Of a DNA stretch of 64,000 nucleotides, positions 21,141-30,265 are shown piece by piece. The stretch spans positions 2,686,501 through 2,750,500 of the forward strand of contig NZ_CP027792.1 in NCBI RefSeq assembly GCF_003013695.1. The letters are read 5' to 3'. Numbering within the stretch: position 1 is the first letter of the stretch; every line of letters begins with the position of its first letter. The stretch is from Pulveribacter suum (GTDB lineage Bacteria; Pseudomonadota; Gammaproteobacteria; Burkholderiales; Burkholderiaceae_C). Under the pieces are notes generated by a model that was not told where the DNA came from, made no database searches, and saw nothing but the letters and a program-made list of their open reading frames with translations. The position numbers were made by a program, and so were the translations under genes.

Positions 21141-21639
21141 ATGTTTTACAACCTGCCACGCAGGTAATCCGCCCCACCACCGGCTCGTGCCGGACGGTAT
21201 GAGCGCGGCGGATCTTTGCGTCGCAGCGCCTGTTGCACCGTCTTCCTGACGGCTACGGCGCGCGGCGTCCGGCCGAAGTTTCGGCCCTGATGCATTTTTT
21301 TCGGTGCCTGGCCGCTTCCCAGCGGGCGGCGTGGCACCCGTGGCGTCAGGCAGGTGCTTTTTTGCGCCCTTTGCTGCCTGCCCGCGCCGATCCCGGCCCT
21401 TGCGCACCCTTGCCGTGCCATTCGGGCCGCCCAGGTCACAGGTGGTCTTTCCCGTGTCCGCCCTGCCGGCAATGCCTGCCGCACGCTGCCTTGTTGCGGG
21501 CGCGTGCCGCCCGGGCGGCGCCAGCGCATCGGGGTTTTGCAGGTTTGCCCTGCCCTTGCTTCGGCCTTCATGCCCTGCGCGCCGCCGTGCGCGCCGGGCC
21601 CTTCACAGCAGTGTCCAAGCGAGGGAGGAAGCCGCAAAA
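21141..21639 (+). promoter_or_regulatory. Long leader of proVWX with terminator-like elements
   Basis: No convincing gene is present; open frames here lack a start with a Shine-Dalgarno and any recognisable similarity. The leader contains GGCCGAAG/TTTCGGCC (21271-21286), followed seven bases later by seven or eight T, and GCACC/GGTGC (21334-21338 and 21353-21357) followed directly by six T. CAGGCAG near 21348 could instead pair with CTGCCTG near 21373-21379. Attenuation or another RNA-level control is possible. The last 20 bp hold the GGAGG of proV. Confidence 0.4.
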
Positions 21640-22926
21640 ATGGCCAAACAGATCATCATCGACCACGTCTTCAAGGTCTTCGGCGAGGCGCCGCAGCGCG
21701 CGCTCGAGCTCGTGCAGCAGGGCCTGTCCAAGCAGGACATCCTGGCGCGCACAGGCAACTCCATCGGCGTGTTCGACGCCAGCTTCACCATCGAGCCCGG
21801 CGAGATCTTCGTCGTCATGGGCCTGTCCGGCTCGGGCAAGTCCACGTTGGTGCGCATGCTCAACCGTCTGATCACGCCCACCAGCGGCCGCATCCTGGTC
21901 GAGGGCCAGGACATCGGGCTTTTGAGCGAGCGCGAGCTGCGCGCCCTGCGCCGCAAGGACATCTCCATGGTGTTCCAATCGTTTGCCCTCATGCCGCACC
22001 ACACGGTGCTGCAAAACACCGCCTTCGGGCTGGAGCTGGCCGGCGTAGGCCGCCAGGAGCGCGAGCAGGCAGCCGAGCAGGCACTGGCCCAGGTAGGGCT
22101 GGCCGGCTGGGGCGCCAGCTACCCCGACGAGCTGTCGGGCGGCATGCAACAGCGCGTAGGCCTGGCGCGGGCGCTGGCCTCCGACCCGTCCATCCTGCTG
22201 ATGGACGAGGCCTTCTCGGCACTGGACCCGATCATCCGCACGGAGATGCAGTCCGAGCTGCTGCGCCTGCAGGAATCGAAACGCCGCACCATTGTCTTCA
22301 TCTCGCACGACCTGGACGAGGCCATGCGCATCGGTGACCGCATCGCCATCATGAAAGACGGCCAGGTGGTACAGGTGGGCACGCCTGACGAGATCCTGCG
22401 CTGCCCGGCCGATGACTACGTGCGCAGCTTCGTGCGCGGGGTGGACGCCGCCGCCGTCTTCAAGGCCGGCGACATCGCCCGCCAGGCGCTCACCGTGGTC
22501 TCGGCGCAGGGCGACCGGGGCTGCCGCGCGGCGCTGCGCATCCTGGAGGATTCGGACCGCGAGTACGCCTACGTGCTCGCCAGCGACCAGCGCCTGCTGG
22601 GCGTGGTGTCGTCGCAGTCGCTGCGGGACGCGCTGCACGGCCACCACGGCCCGCTGGGGCTGCGCCACGCCTTCCTGACAAACGCCCAGCCGGTGAGCGC
22701 CGATACGCCGGTGGCCGAGCTGTTCGGTCCCATGTCCACGGCGCCCTGCCCGCTGCCGGTGGTCTCCGAGTCCGGCACCTACCTGGGCGTGGTCAGCCGC
22801 ACCGGCGTGATGCGCTTTCTGGACCGCGACACCCCGCCCGTGCCGCCGCCGCAAGAAGAAAGCGCTCCCCTGCAGCTCAACCCCCACTACCCGCAGGCCG
22901 CCAACCCTGTGGCGCCGCTGCAATGA
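21640..22926 (+). CDS. proV: Glycine betaine/proline ABC transporter ATPase ProV
   Basis: 428 residues; the cytoplasmic ATPase of a ProU-type osmoprotectant importer. Walker [10 protein letters not shown], signature LSGGMQQRV, Walker B LLMDEAF and switch HDLDEA lie in the first 240 residues. A pair of CBS domains follows (about 280-400), which in relatives sense ionic strength or c-di-AMP. The N-terminal [15 protein letters not shown] is characteristic. The ATG at 21640 follows GGGAGG; the frame is open for over 100 codons upstream, but that part has no similarity. First gene of proV-proW-proX-proX2; the stop overlaps an alternative proW ATG. Confidence 0.95.
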   Translation: MAKQIIIDHVFKVFGEAPQRALELVQQGLSKQDILARTGNSIGVFDASFTIEPGEIFVVMGLSGSGKSTLVRMLNRLITPTSGRILVEGQDIGLLSERELRALRRKDISMVFQSFALMPHHTVLQNTAFGLELAGVGRQEREQAAEQALAQVGLAGWGASYPDELSGGMQQRVGLARALASDPSILLMDEAFSALDPIIRTEMQSELLRLQESKRRTIVFISHDLDEAMRIGDRIAIMKDGQVVQVGTPDEILRCPADDYVRSFVRGVDAAAVFKAGDIARQALTVVSAQGDRGCRAALRILEDSDREYAYVLASDQRLLGVVSSQSLRDALHGHHGPLGLRHAFLTNAQPVSADTPVAELFGPMSTAPCPLPVVSESGTYLGVVSRTGVMRFLDRDTPPVPPPQEESAPLQLNPHYPQAANPVAPLQ

Positions 22927-22949
22927 CACGACAAGGAGGCAACGACACC

Positions 22950-24266
22950 ATGCAGGACAACCCGATGACCGCCCCGTCCGCCCTCGACGAGACCAGCAAC
23001 CCCTGGAGCGATGCGGCGCCCGCCGCCCCCACCGAGGCCGCCGACCCTTGGAGCGCCCCTGCCACCAGCGCCGCGGCCGACCCCTGGAGCGACAGCGCCC
23101 CCAGCAGCGCGGCCGCCCCGGCCGGCGACCCCTGGGGCGGTGCCGATGCCGCGGCCGACCCCGCTGCCGATGCCGACTGGCTGGGCGCTGCATCCGCCCC
23201 GGCCCCCGACGCCACGGGCGACACGGGCCTGATGGCGCTGTGGCACCAGCTGCAGACGGACGGCCTGCCCCTCCAGGGCTGGATCAACGACGGCCTGCAC
23301 TGGGTGGTGGAGAACTTCCGCCCGTTCTTCCAGGCCGTGCGCGCGCCGATTGACGCCACGCTGACCGGCGTGACCGACGCGCTGCTGGCCGTGCCCGTGC
23401 CTTTGGCGATCGTGCTGGCCGCGCTGCTGGCCTGGCAGTTCGCCGGCCGGGCGCTGGCCATCGGCACGGCCGTGTCGCTGGTGCTGGTGGCGCTCCTGGG
23501 CATCTGGCCGGACGCCATGGTGACCCTGGCGCTGGTGCTCACCTCGCTCTTGTTCTGCGTGCTGCTGGGCCTGCCCGCGGGCGTGCTGCTGGCCGCCAGC
23601 GACCGTGCCCAGCGCTGGACGCGCCCGCTGCTGGACGCCATGCAGACCACGCCGGCCTTCGTGTACCTGGTGCCGGTGGTGATGCTGTTCGGCATCGGCA
23701 ACGTGCCGGGCGTGATCGTGACCATCGTCTTCGCGCTGCCGCCCTTGATTCGCCTCACCAACCTGGGCATCCGCCAGGTGCGGCCCGACCTGATCGAGGC
23801 CAGCCGTGCCTACGGCGCCTCGCCCTGGCAGCTTTTGTGGAAGGTGCAGCTGCCGCTGGCCATGCCGTCCATCATGGCCGGCGTGAACCAGGCGCTGATG
23901 CTGAGCCTGTCGATGGTGGTCATCGCCTCCATGATCGCCGTGGGCGGCCTGGGCCAGATGGTGCTGCGCGGCATCGGCCGGCTGGACATGGGCCTGGCCA
24001 CCGTGGGCGGCCTGGGCATCGTGCTGCTGGCCATCGTGCTGGACCGCCTGACCCAGGCCATGGGCGAGCCCGCCCGCGGCGGCCAGCGCTGGTGGCATAC
24101 CGGCCCGGCCGGCCTGGCCCTGCGCCTGGTGCGCCGCCGCCCCGCCGCCGCAGTGGACGAGCCTGCCGCCGTTGCCGCCGCGCCCGCCCCTGCCCCCGCC
24201 AACGTGCCCGCCGCCGGCACTGCCACCACGCAGCGCCCGCCCCTGGGGCGCCAGCCCGCCGTATGA
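22950..24266 (+). CDS. proW: Glycine betaine/proline ABC transporter permease ProW
   Basis: 438 residues. The ATG at 22950 is preferred over the one at 22923, which overlaps the proV stop, because AAGGAGG lies 10 bp before it. A hydrophilic N-terminal extension of about 65 residues contains DPW-type repeats (NPWSD, DPWSA, DPWSD, DPWGG). A conserved segment [18 protein letters not shown] comes before the membrane domain (helices from about residue 125). The ABC permease coupling loop is [20 protein letters not shown]. The C-terminal tail is Ala/Pro-rich. The whole protein closely resembles enterobacterial ProW, including the repetitive extension. Confidence 0.94.
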   Translation: MQDNPMTAPSALDETSNPWSDAAPAAPTEAADPWSAPATSAAADPWSDSAPSSAAAPAGDPWGGADAAADPAADADWLGAASAPAPDATGDTGLMALWHQLQTDGLPLQGWINDGLHWVVENFRPFFQAVRAPIDATLTGVTDALLAVPVPLAIVLAALLAWQFAGRALAIGTAVSLVLVALLGIWPDAMVTLALVLTSLLFCVLLGLPAGVLLAASDRAQRWTRPLLDAMQTTPAFVYLVPVVMLFGIGNVPGVIVTIVFALPPLIRLTNLGIRQVRPDLIEASRAYGASPWQLLWKVQLPLAMPSIMAGVNQALMLSLSMVVIASMIAVGGLGQMVLRGIGRLDMGLATVGGLGIVLLAIVLDRLTQAMGEPARGGQRWWHTGPAGLALRLVRRRPAAAVDEPAAVAAAPAPAPANVPAAGTATTQRPPLGRQPAV

Positions 24267-24333
24267 CCTGGGCCGGGGCTGCGCCCCGGCCCCTTTCTCG
24301 CTCCCTGTCCCAACGACGAAAGGAAACCCAAGG

Positions 24334-25368
24334 ATGACGATTTCCACCCGACCCCCTTCCCACCGCCTGCGCACCGGCTTGGCCGGCGTAGCGGCCAGCC
24401 TCGCCCTGGCCTGTGCCGCCAGCAACGCCCTGGCGGCCGACCAGCCCGGCAAGGGCGTTGCCGTGCAGCCGCTCAAGAGCTCGATCGCCGAGGAAACCTT
24501 CCAGACGCTGCTGGTCATGCGCGCGCTGGAGCAGCTCGGCTACGACGTCAAGCCCATCAAGGAAGTGGAGTACCCCACGGCCCACATTGCCGTTGCCAAT
24601 GGCGACGCCACCTTCCTGGCCGACCACTGGAACCCGCTGCACTCGGACTACTACAAGAACGCCGGTGGCGACGCCAAGCTCACGCGCAAGGGCGTGTATT
24701 CGGGCAACGCCGCGCAGGGCTACCTGATCGACAAGAAGACGGCCGACCAGCACCAGATCACCAACATCGCGCAGCTGAAGCAACCCGAGATCGCCAAGCT
24801 GTTCGACACCAACAGCGACGGCAAGGCGGATCTCACGGGCTGCAACCCCGGCTGGGGCTGCGAGGCGGTGATCGAGCACCAGCTGGACGCCTACGGCCTG
24901 CGCGGCACGGTGACGCACAACCAGGGCTCGTACTCGGCCCTGATCGCCGACACCATCACCCGCTTCAAGGCCGGCAAGCCGGTGCTGTACTACACCTGGA
25001 CGCCCTACTGGGTGAGCAACGAGCTCAAGCCCGGCAAGGATGTCGTGTGGCTGGAGGTGCCGTTTTCCTCGCTGCCCGGCGAGCAAAAGGGCCTGGACAC
25101 CAAGCTGCCCAACGGCAAGAACTACGGCTTCGTGGTGAACAACCAGCACATCCTGGCGGGCAAGGCCTGGGCGGACGCCAACCCGGCTGCCGCCAGGCTG
25201 TTTGAAGTCATGCAGCTGCCCGTGGCCGACATCAACGCGCAGAACCACATGATGAGCCAGGGCCAGAACAAGCCGGCCGACATCGAGCGCCACGTGGACG
25301 GCTGGATCAAGGCCCACCAGAAGACCTTCGACGGCTGGCTGGAGCAGGCGCGCGCCGCCGCCAAGTAA
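24334..25368 (+). CDS. proX: Glycine betaine-binding periplasmic protein ProX
   Basis: 344 residues with a signal peptide ending near [13 protein letters not shown]. It is the substrate receptor for ProVW. Landmarks are [22 protein letters not shown], shown here by its ends, the aromatic ligand segment [11 protein letters not shown] and YYTWTPYW. The Cys pair in GCNPGWGC (C170, C176) matches the disulfide loop of enterobacterial ProX. An AAAGGAA sits upstream of the ATG at 24334. It lies 67 bp after proW. Confidence 0.94.
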   Translation: MTISTRPPSHRLRTGLAGVAASLALACAASNALAADQPGKGVAVQPLKSSIAEETFQTLLVMRALEQLGYDVKPIKEVEYPTAHIAVANGDATFLADHWNPLHSDYYKNAGGDAKLTRKGVYSGNAAQGYLIDKKTADQHQITNIAQLKQPEIAKLFDTNSDGKADLTGCNPGWGCEAVIEHQLDAYGLRGTVTHNQGSYSALIADTITRFKAGKPVLYYTWTPYWVSNELKPGKDVVWLEVPFSSLPGEQKGLDTKLPNGKNYGFVVNNQHILAGKAWADANPAAARLFEVMQLPVADINAQNHMMSQGQNKPADIERHVDGWIKAHQKTFDGWLEQARAAAK

Positions 25369-25378
25369 GACCGGCAGC

Positions 25379-25402
25379 CCCCGGCCCTTTCCCTTGCCGG
25401 GG
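25379..25402 (+). other. Intercistronic stem-loop between the two proX genes
   Basis: CCCCGGC (25379-25385) and GCCGGGG (25396-25402) can pair around a 10-nt loop. There is no T-run, so it is more likely an RNA-stabilising or processing hairpin than a terminator. Confidence 0.35.
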
Positions 25403-25441
25403 AAGGAAGCCCCAACCCCGCATCAGACAAGCGGCGCGTGT

Positions 25442-25455
25442 TATCAAATTTGATA
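25442..25455 (+). promoter_or_regulatory. Perfect 14-bp palindrome upstream of second proX
   Basis: TATCAAATTTGATA is fully self-complementary and strikingly AT-rich in this context. It lies 27 bp before the preferred proX2 ATG and overlaps an alternative ATG at 25455. It suggests an operator giving the second proX separate control. Confidence 0.45.
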
Positions 25456-25481
25456 TGCACGCGCCCTCACCAGAAAGATCC

Positions 25482-26540
25482 ATGCAGACTCTCCAGCAAA
25501 AATTCTTCCCCTCCCTTCCCTCCCGCCCCGCCACCCTGCTGCGCCAGGCCGCAGCCCTGGCGGCCTTCTGCCTGGCCGCAGTCGCCGGCCCGGCCAGCGC
25601 CGGCACCGCCCAGCCCGGCAAGGGCGTGCGCGTCACTGTGCTGAAAAGCTCGCTGGCCGAAGAATCCTTCCAGACCGTGCTGGTCATGAAGGCCCTGCAG
25701 CAGCTGGGCTATGACGTACCGCCCTACAAGGAGGTGGACTACCCCCTGGCCCACATGGCCGTGGCCAGCGGCGACGCGACGCTGATCGCCAACCACTGGA
25801 ACCCGCACCACTCCGAGTTCTACAAGGCCGCCGGCGGCGATGCCAAGCTCTCGCGCAAGGGCGTGTACTCCGCCGGCGCTGCGCAGGGCTACATGATCGA
25901 CAAGAAGACGGCCGAGCAATACGGCATCACGCACATCGACCAGCTCAAGGACCCCAAGCTCGCCCAGCTCTTCGACATGAGCGGCGACGGCAAGGCGGAC
26001 CTGGTGGGCCCCAACGCCGGCTGGGGCGGCGAGGCGGTGGTGGAGCACCACCTGGACACCTATGGCCTGCGTTCCACCGTCAACTACGTGCAGGGCAACT
26101 ACACCGCGCTGATCTCGGAGACCCTGGCGCGCTTCGAGGCCGGCAAGCCGGTGCTGTTTTACGCCTGGACGCCCCACTGGCTGGGCAACGTGCTCAAGAC
26201 CGGCCAGGACGTGGTCTGGCTGCAGGTGCCCTACTCCGCCATGCCCGGCGTGCAGGCCGGCACCGATACCAAGCTGGCCAATGGCAAGAACTACGGCTTC
26301 CCGCTGAACAACGAGTACATCGTGGCCAACAAGGCATGGGTGGCGAAGAACCCGGCCGCGGGCAAGCTGTTCGAGGTCATGCAGGTCCCGCTGACAGACA
26401 TCAGCGCGCAAAACCGCCTGATCCACCAGGGCGAGAAGAGCGCCGCGGACATCGAACGCCACGCCGACGCGTGGATCCGCGCCCACCAGAAGACCTTCGA
26501 CAGCTGGCTCGAACAGGCGCGGGCCGCGGCCCCGCGCTGA
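25482..26540 (+). CDS. Second ProX-like glycine betaine-binding protein
   Basis: 352 residues, a tandem paralogue of the upstream proX along its whole length, with its own signal peptide (hydrophobic run LRQAAALAAFCLAAVAG). The ATG at 25482 is chosen because the one at 25455 falls inside a 14-bp palindrome and adds only polar residues. Ligand-site motifs are conserved (NHWNPHHSEFY; FYAWTPHW, where the first copy has YYTWTPYW). The Cys pair is lost: GPNAGWGG replaces GCNPGWGC. The change of key aromatics suggests altered affinity or substrate. It lies 113 bp after proX and is probably partly independent. Confidence 0.9.
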   Translation: MQTLQQKFFPSLPSRPATLLRQAAALAAFCLAAVAGPASAGTAQPGKGVRVTVLKSSLAEESFQTVLVMKALQQLGYDVPPYKEVDYPLAHMAVASGDATLIANHWNPHHSEFYKAAGGDAKLSRKGVYSAGAAQGYMIDKKTAEQYGITHIDQLKDPKLAQLFDMSGDGKADLVGPNAGWGGEAVVEHHLDTYGLRSTVNYVQGNYTALISETLARFEAGKPVLFYAWTPHWLGNVLKTGQDVVWLQVPYSAMPGVQAGTDTKLANGKNYGFPLNNEYIVANKAWVAKNPAAGKLFEVMQVPLTDISAQNRLIHQGEKSAADIERHADAWIRAHQKTFDSWLEQARAAAPR

Positions 26541-26555
26541 CGCCCGGCGGCGCGC

Positions 26556-27551
26556 TCAGCGCCCGGCCGCGGCTGCCGCGCCCGGCAACAGCAGGCGGGC
26601 GAACTGCACCAGCCGCGATGCCGGGCCCAGGGCATCGTCGAGCTGGCTGCGGCCGCGATCCCAGTGCATCCGGATGCAGTCCTGGGCCGCGGACACGCCC
26701 AGCAGCGCCGGCAAGGTGGGCCGTGCCGCGTCGCGGCCCACGTCCTTGCCCAGTTCGGCCGCGCTCGCGGTCATGTCGCCCAGGTCGTCGCTGAGCTGGA
26801 ACGCCTGTCCTAGCTCAACGGCAAAGGCCTGCAGCCCCTGGCCCACCCGCGGCTCCACGCGGCACACCAGCGCCGCCAGTGCCAGCGCTGCGGCGAACAG
26901 CGCTCCCGTCTTGAGGTGGTTGGTCTGCGCGATCGCGGCGGTGCAGTCCGGGTGGCGCGCCCCATGCAGGTCACGGTACTGGCCCTGCACCAGGCCGGAG
27001 GTGCCGACCGCATCGGCCAGCAGCGCCACGCACGACGCGCGCACGTCGGGCGGCAGGGGCACCGCGGCCGCCGCCGTCCGGAACGCCAGGCCGAGCAGGC
27101 CGATGGCCGCCAGGATGGCCACGTCCTGCCCGAACCGGACATGGACCGTGGGCTGGCCGCGGCGCAGCGTGGCATTGTCCATGCACGGCAGGTCGTCGAC
27201 CAGCAGCGAGGCGGCGTGCACCAGTTCCAGGGCGCATGCCAGGTCGAGAGCATCGGCGCTGGCACCGCCCAGGTCCTCGCAGGCCAGCAGCAGCAGCAGC
27301 GGACGCACCCGCTTGCCCGGTGCCAGCGCGCCGTAGCGCATGGCCGCACCAACCGGGTCCTCCGCAGCAGCGCCGGCTCCGGGCAGGAGCGACGCGAGGC
27401 GCGCATCCAGCTGCACGCGCAGCTGCGCCAGGTGCGCCTGCAAACCCTCTGTGCCCACCTCCTGCGCAGGAAGGCCGTGCAGCGCGGACGCGGGGGGCAC
27501 CGGGACCGAGGCAGTGCCAGGCACCGGTGGCGAGAGGGGGGAAGACCGCAT
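26556..27551 (-). CDS. crtE: Geranylgeranyl diphosphate synthase CrtE
   Basis: 331 residues; extends FPP to GGPP, the C20 precursor of carotenoids. Both Asp-rich motifs are present, DDLPCMD (from D119) and DDLGD (from D255), with GKRVRP near residue 75. The ATG at 27551 is chosen for length; the N-terminal 40 residues are Pro/Ser-rich and not conserved. No Shine-Dalgarno is seen, but TATAAA lies 8 bp upstream on its strand, so a very short leader is possible. It is divergent from crtX across 132 bp and ends 15 bp from proX2, on the opposite strand. Confidence 0.9.
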   Translation of the reverse strand: MRSSPLSPPVPGTASVPVPPASALHGLPAQEVGTEGLQAHLAQLRVQLDARLASLLPGAGAAAEDPVGAAMRYGALAPGKRVRPLLLLLACEDLGGASADALDLACALELVHAASLLVDDLPCMDNATLRRGQPTVHVRFGQDVAILAAIGLLGLAFRTAAAAVPLPPDVRASCVALLADAVGTSGLVQGQYRDLHGARHPDCTAAIAQTNHLKTGALFAAALALAALVCRVEPRVGQGLQAFAVELGQAFQLSDDLGDMTASAAELGKDVGRDAARPTLPALLGVSAAQDCIRMHWDRGRSQLDDALGPASRLVQFARLLLPGAAAAAGR

Positions 27552-27683
27552 CCCGCGATTTATAGCCGACCTCGGCAGCGCCACGGGCGAGCTGGTGGCT
27601 GCGCCACAGGCGCCGAAAGGGCATGCAAGAGCGCACACCTGCGCCAGGCGGATGGGTCAGAATGGCTGGCACACGTTCGTTCC

Positions 27684-29057
27684 ATGGTCCATTTCGCCGT
27701 CCTCGCCCCCGCCTTCACCAGCCACGTGCGCGCGCTCGAAGCGCTGGCGGGCGAGCTGATCGCGCGCGGCCACCGCGTGAGCTGGGTGCACCAGGGCGAC
27801 GTGGCCCGCCTGCTGCGCAACCCCGGGATCGAATTCCATGCCGTCGGCTCATCCACCCATCCGCCAGGCAGCCTGGCCGGCATGGTGGCCCGTGCTGCGC
27901 GGCCGGGCGGCCTGCGGGGTCTCCAGCGTGTGATCGGGGACATGGCGGCCACCACCGACATGCTGTGCCGCGAGGCCCCGGTCCTGCTGGCGCGCCTGGG
28001 CGTGCAGGCCGTGCTGGCCGACCAGATGGAGGCCGCAGGGGGTCTCATTGCCGAGCACCTGGGCCTGCCGTGCGTGTCGGTGGCGTGCGCCCTCCCCGTG
28101 AACCGCGAAGCCGAGCTGCCGCTGCCGGTCATGCACTGGCCCCACGCCTGCAGCGAGTGGGCGCTGCACATGAACCAGGGCAGCGCGCGCGTGTATGACC
28201 GGCTGATGCACGCGCACGCCCGTGTCATCGCGCGCTGGGCACAGGCTTTCGGCCTGGCCCCGCGCGAGCGCATCGACCAGTGCCTGTCGCCCCTGCTGCA
28301 GCTGTCGCAGACCGTGCAGGCTTTCGACTTCCCGCGCCGCGCGACGCCCCCGCCGCTGCACCATGTCGGCCCACTGCGCCCGCCTCCCGCGCCAGCGCGC
28401 GCAGGGGAAAACCCGCACGCCGCGGCGCTCGCGGCCCATGCACCGGGTCTGTCGCACGACAGGCCCTTCGTCTTCGCCTCGCTCGGCACGCTGCAGGGGG
28501 GGCGCCTGGCGCTGTTCCAGCGCATCGCCCGCGCCTGCCGCGCGCTCGGCGTGCAGCTGCTGGTAGCGCACTGCGATGCGCTGACGGCGCCCCAGGCCGC
28601 CACCCTGCGCCAGGCCGGCGCCACCTGGGTCACCGGCTTTGCGCCGCAGGAGGCGGCGGTGGCCCTGGCCGACGTGGTCGTCACCCATGGCGGCCTGAAC
28701 ACCGTGATGGATGCGCTGGCCGCAGGCACGCCGATGCTGGTGCTGCCGATCGCCTTTGACCAGCCGGGCTGCGCCGCGCGCGTGGTGCACGCGGGTGCCG
28801 GGCTGCGGGTGCTGCCCGCGCTCGCCACCACCGCGCTGCTGCGCCGGGCGCTGGCGCGGCTGCTGCACGAACCCGGTTTTCGCGCTGCCGCTCAAGCGCT
28901 CTCGCCCCAGGTGCGCTCTGCAGGGGGCGCGCCGCGGGCGGCGGACCTGGTCGAGGCAGCGGTGGCTGCCGCGCCGTGCCTGCAACACCCTACTGTGCAG
29001 CAGCCTCGCACGCCTGCCGGCCCGGCGCGCGCCCGCATGGCGCTGCCCGTTCCATGA
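27684..29057 (+). CDS. crtX: Zeaxanthin glucosyltransferase CrtX
   Basis: 457 residues, GT1-family glycosyltransferase that adds glucose from UDP-glucose to zeaxanthin hydroxyls. The N-terminal Rossmann half starts FAVLAPAFTSHVRALEALA. The donor site reads VVTHGGLNTVMDALAAGTP and MLVLPIAFDQ, close to the UGT signature. FASLGTLQGGRLALFQRIA, typical of CrtX, lies near residue 260. The start is set by the N-terminal fold; no clear Shine-Dalgarno is visible. Its stop overlaps the crtY start (ATGA). First gene of crtX-crtY-crtI-crtB. Confidence 0.9.
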   Translation: MVHFAVLAPAFTSHVRALEALAGELIARGHRVSWVHQGDVARLLRNPGIEFHAVGSSTHPPGSLAGMVARAARPGGLRGLQRVIGDMAATTDMLCREAPVLLARLGVQAVLADQMEAAGGLIAEHLGLPCVSVACALPVNREAELPLPVMHWPHACSEWALHMNQGSARVYDRLMHAHARVIARWAQAFGLAPRERIDQCLSPLLQLSQTVQAFDFPRRATPPPLHHVGPLRPPPAPARAGENPHAAALAAHAPGLSHDRPFVFASLGTLQGGRLALFQRIARACRALGVQLLVAHCDALTAPQAATLRQAGATWVTGFAPQEAAVALADVVVTHGGLNTVMDALAAGTPMLVLPIAFDQPGCAARVVHAGAGLRVLPALATTALLRRALARLLHEPGFRAAAQALSPQVRSAGGAPRAADLVEAAVAAAPCLQHPTVQQPRTPAGPARARMALPVP

Positions 29058-30265
29058 CCAAGAGCTCGCACACCGCCGATGCGCCCTTCGATGTGGTGCT
29101 GGTGGGCGCGGGCCTGGCCAACGGCCTGATCGCCCTGCAGCTGGCCGCCCGGCAGCCGCATCTGCGGCTGGCCGTGCTGGAGGCTGGCGAAGCGCCGGGC
29201 GGCAACCACACCTGGTCGTTCCACGACAGCGACCTGACACCGCAGGAACGCACCACGCTGGCCCCTTGCATTGCCCACCACTGGCCGGGCTACACCGTGC
29301 GCTTTCCGGCGCGCACGCGCCGCCTGGGGGGTGGGTATGCGTCGCTCACATCCGAGCGCTTCGCCGCCGTGCTGCGCGAACGGCTGGGCGAGCGCCTGCA
29401 CTGCCGTGCTCCGGTCGCCGAGGTGCAGGCACGCCAGGTGACGCTGGCCGACGGCCGCGTCCTGCATGCGCGCTGCGTGCTGGACGGGCGTGGCGTGCGC
29501 AGCAGCCCGCACCTGTCGCTGGGTTTTCAGAAGTTCCTGGGGCTGGAGGTGCGCACCACCGCGCCGCACGGCCTGTCCGAGCCGGTGCTCATGGACGCGA
29601 CCGTGGCCCAGCACGGAGCCTACCGTTTCGTCTACGTGCTGCCCCTGGCCGCCGACCGCCTGCTGATCGAAGACACCTACTACGCCGACGGCGCCGCGCT
29701 GGACGATGGCGCGTTGCGCCAGCGCATCCACGACTACGCGGCGCGCCAGGGCTGGCGCATCGGGCAGGTGTTGCGCGAGGAGCGTGGCGTGCTGCCCATC
29801 GTGCTGGCGGGCGACGCCCAGGCGCTGTGGCGCGAATGCGCAGGCGGCGCCGTGCCGGTCGGCCTGGCCGCGGGACTGTTCCATCCCACTACTGGCTACT
29901 CGCTGCCCGATGCCGTGCGACTGGCCGGCCGCATCGCCGCGCTCCATGACTTTTCGCACGCCCGCGTACAGGCGGCCGTGCGTGCGCACGTGCTGGGCGC
30001 GTGGCAGGAAAGGGGATTTTTCCGAATGCTCAACCGCATGCTGTTCCTGGCCGCCGAGCCGGCCGAGCGCTGGCGCGTGATGCAGCGCTTCTACGGCCTG
30101 CCTGCGCCGCTCATCGCCCGCTTCTACGCTGCCCGGCTGTCGTGGCCCGACCGGCTGCGGCTGGTCAGTGGCCGCCCGCCCGTGCCGCTGCTGGCCGCGG
30201 CCCGCGCGGTGTGGGCCGGCCATGCGCGCATCGGCGCGGTGGCGCCAGGCGGGAGGCAGCCATGA
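29054..30265 (+). CDS. crtY: Lycopene beta-cyclase CrtY
   Basis: 403 residues; cyclises both ends of lycopene to beta-carotene. The N-terminal dinucleotide site is DVVLVGAGLANGLIALQLA, followed by NHTWSFHDSDL. PLAADRLLIEDTYY and GLFHPTTGYSLPDAV are CrtY family motifs. It is translationally coupled to crtX and crtI by ATGA overlaps at each end. Membrane-associated through its substrate. Confidence 0.94.
   Translation: MTKSSHTADAPFDVVLVGAGLANGLIALQLAARQPHLRLAVLEAGEAPGGNHTWSFHDSDLTPQERTTLAPCIAHHWPGYTVRFPARTRRLGGGYASLTSERFAAVLRERLGERLHCRAPVAEVQARQVTLADGRVLHARCVLDGRGVRSSPHLSLGFQKFLGLEVRTTAPHGLSEPVLMDATVAQHGAYRFVYVLPLAADRLLIEDTYYADGAALDDGALRQRIHDYAARQGWRIGQVLREERGVLPIVLAGDAQALWRECAGGAVPVGLAAGLFHPTTGYSLPDAVRLAGRIAALHDFSHARVQAAVRAHVLGAWQERGFFRMLNRMLFLAAEPAERWRVMQRFYGLPAPLIARFYAARLSWPDRLRLVSGRPPVPLLAAARAVWAGHARIGAVAPGGRQP

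Noticed and set aside
22923-22949. proW start at the ATG overlapping the proV stop
   Set aside because: Possible, but the ATG at 22950 has a much better AAGGAGG at proper spacing.
25455-25481. Earlier ATG for the second proX gene
   Set aside because: It overlaps a perfect palindrome, has no Shine-Dalgarno, and would place polar residues before the signal peptide.
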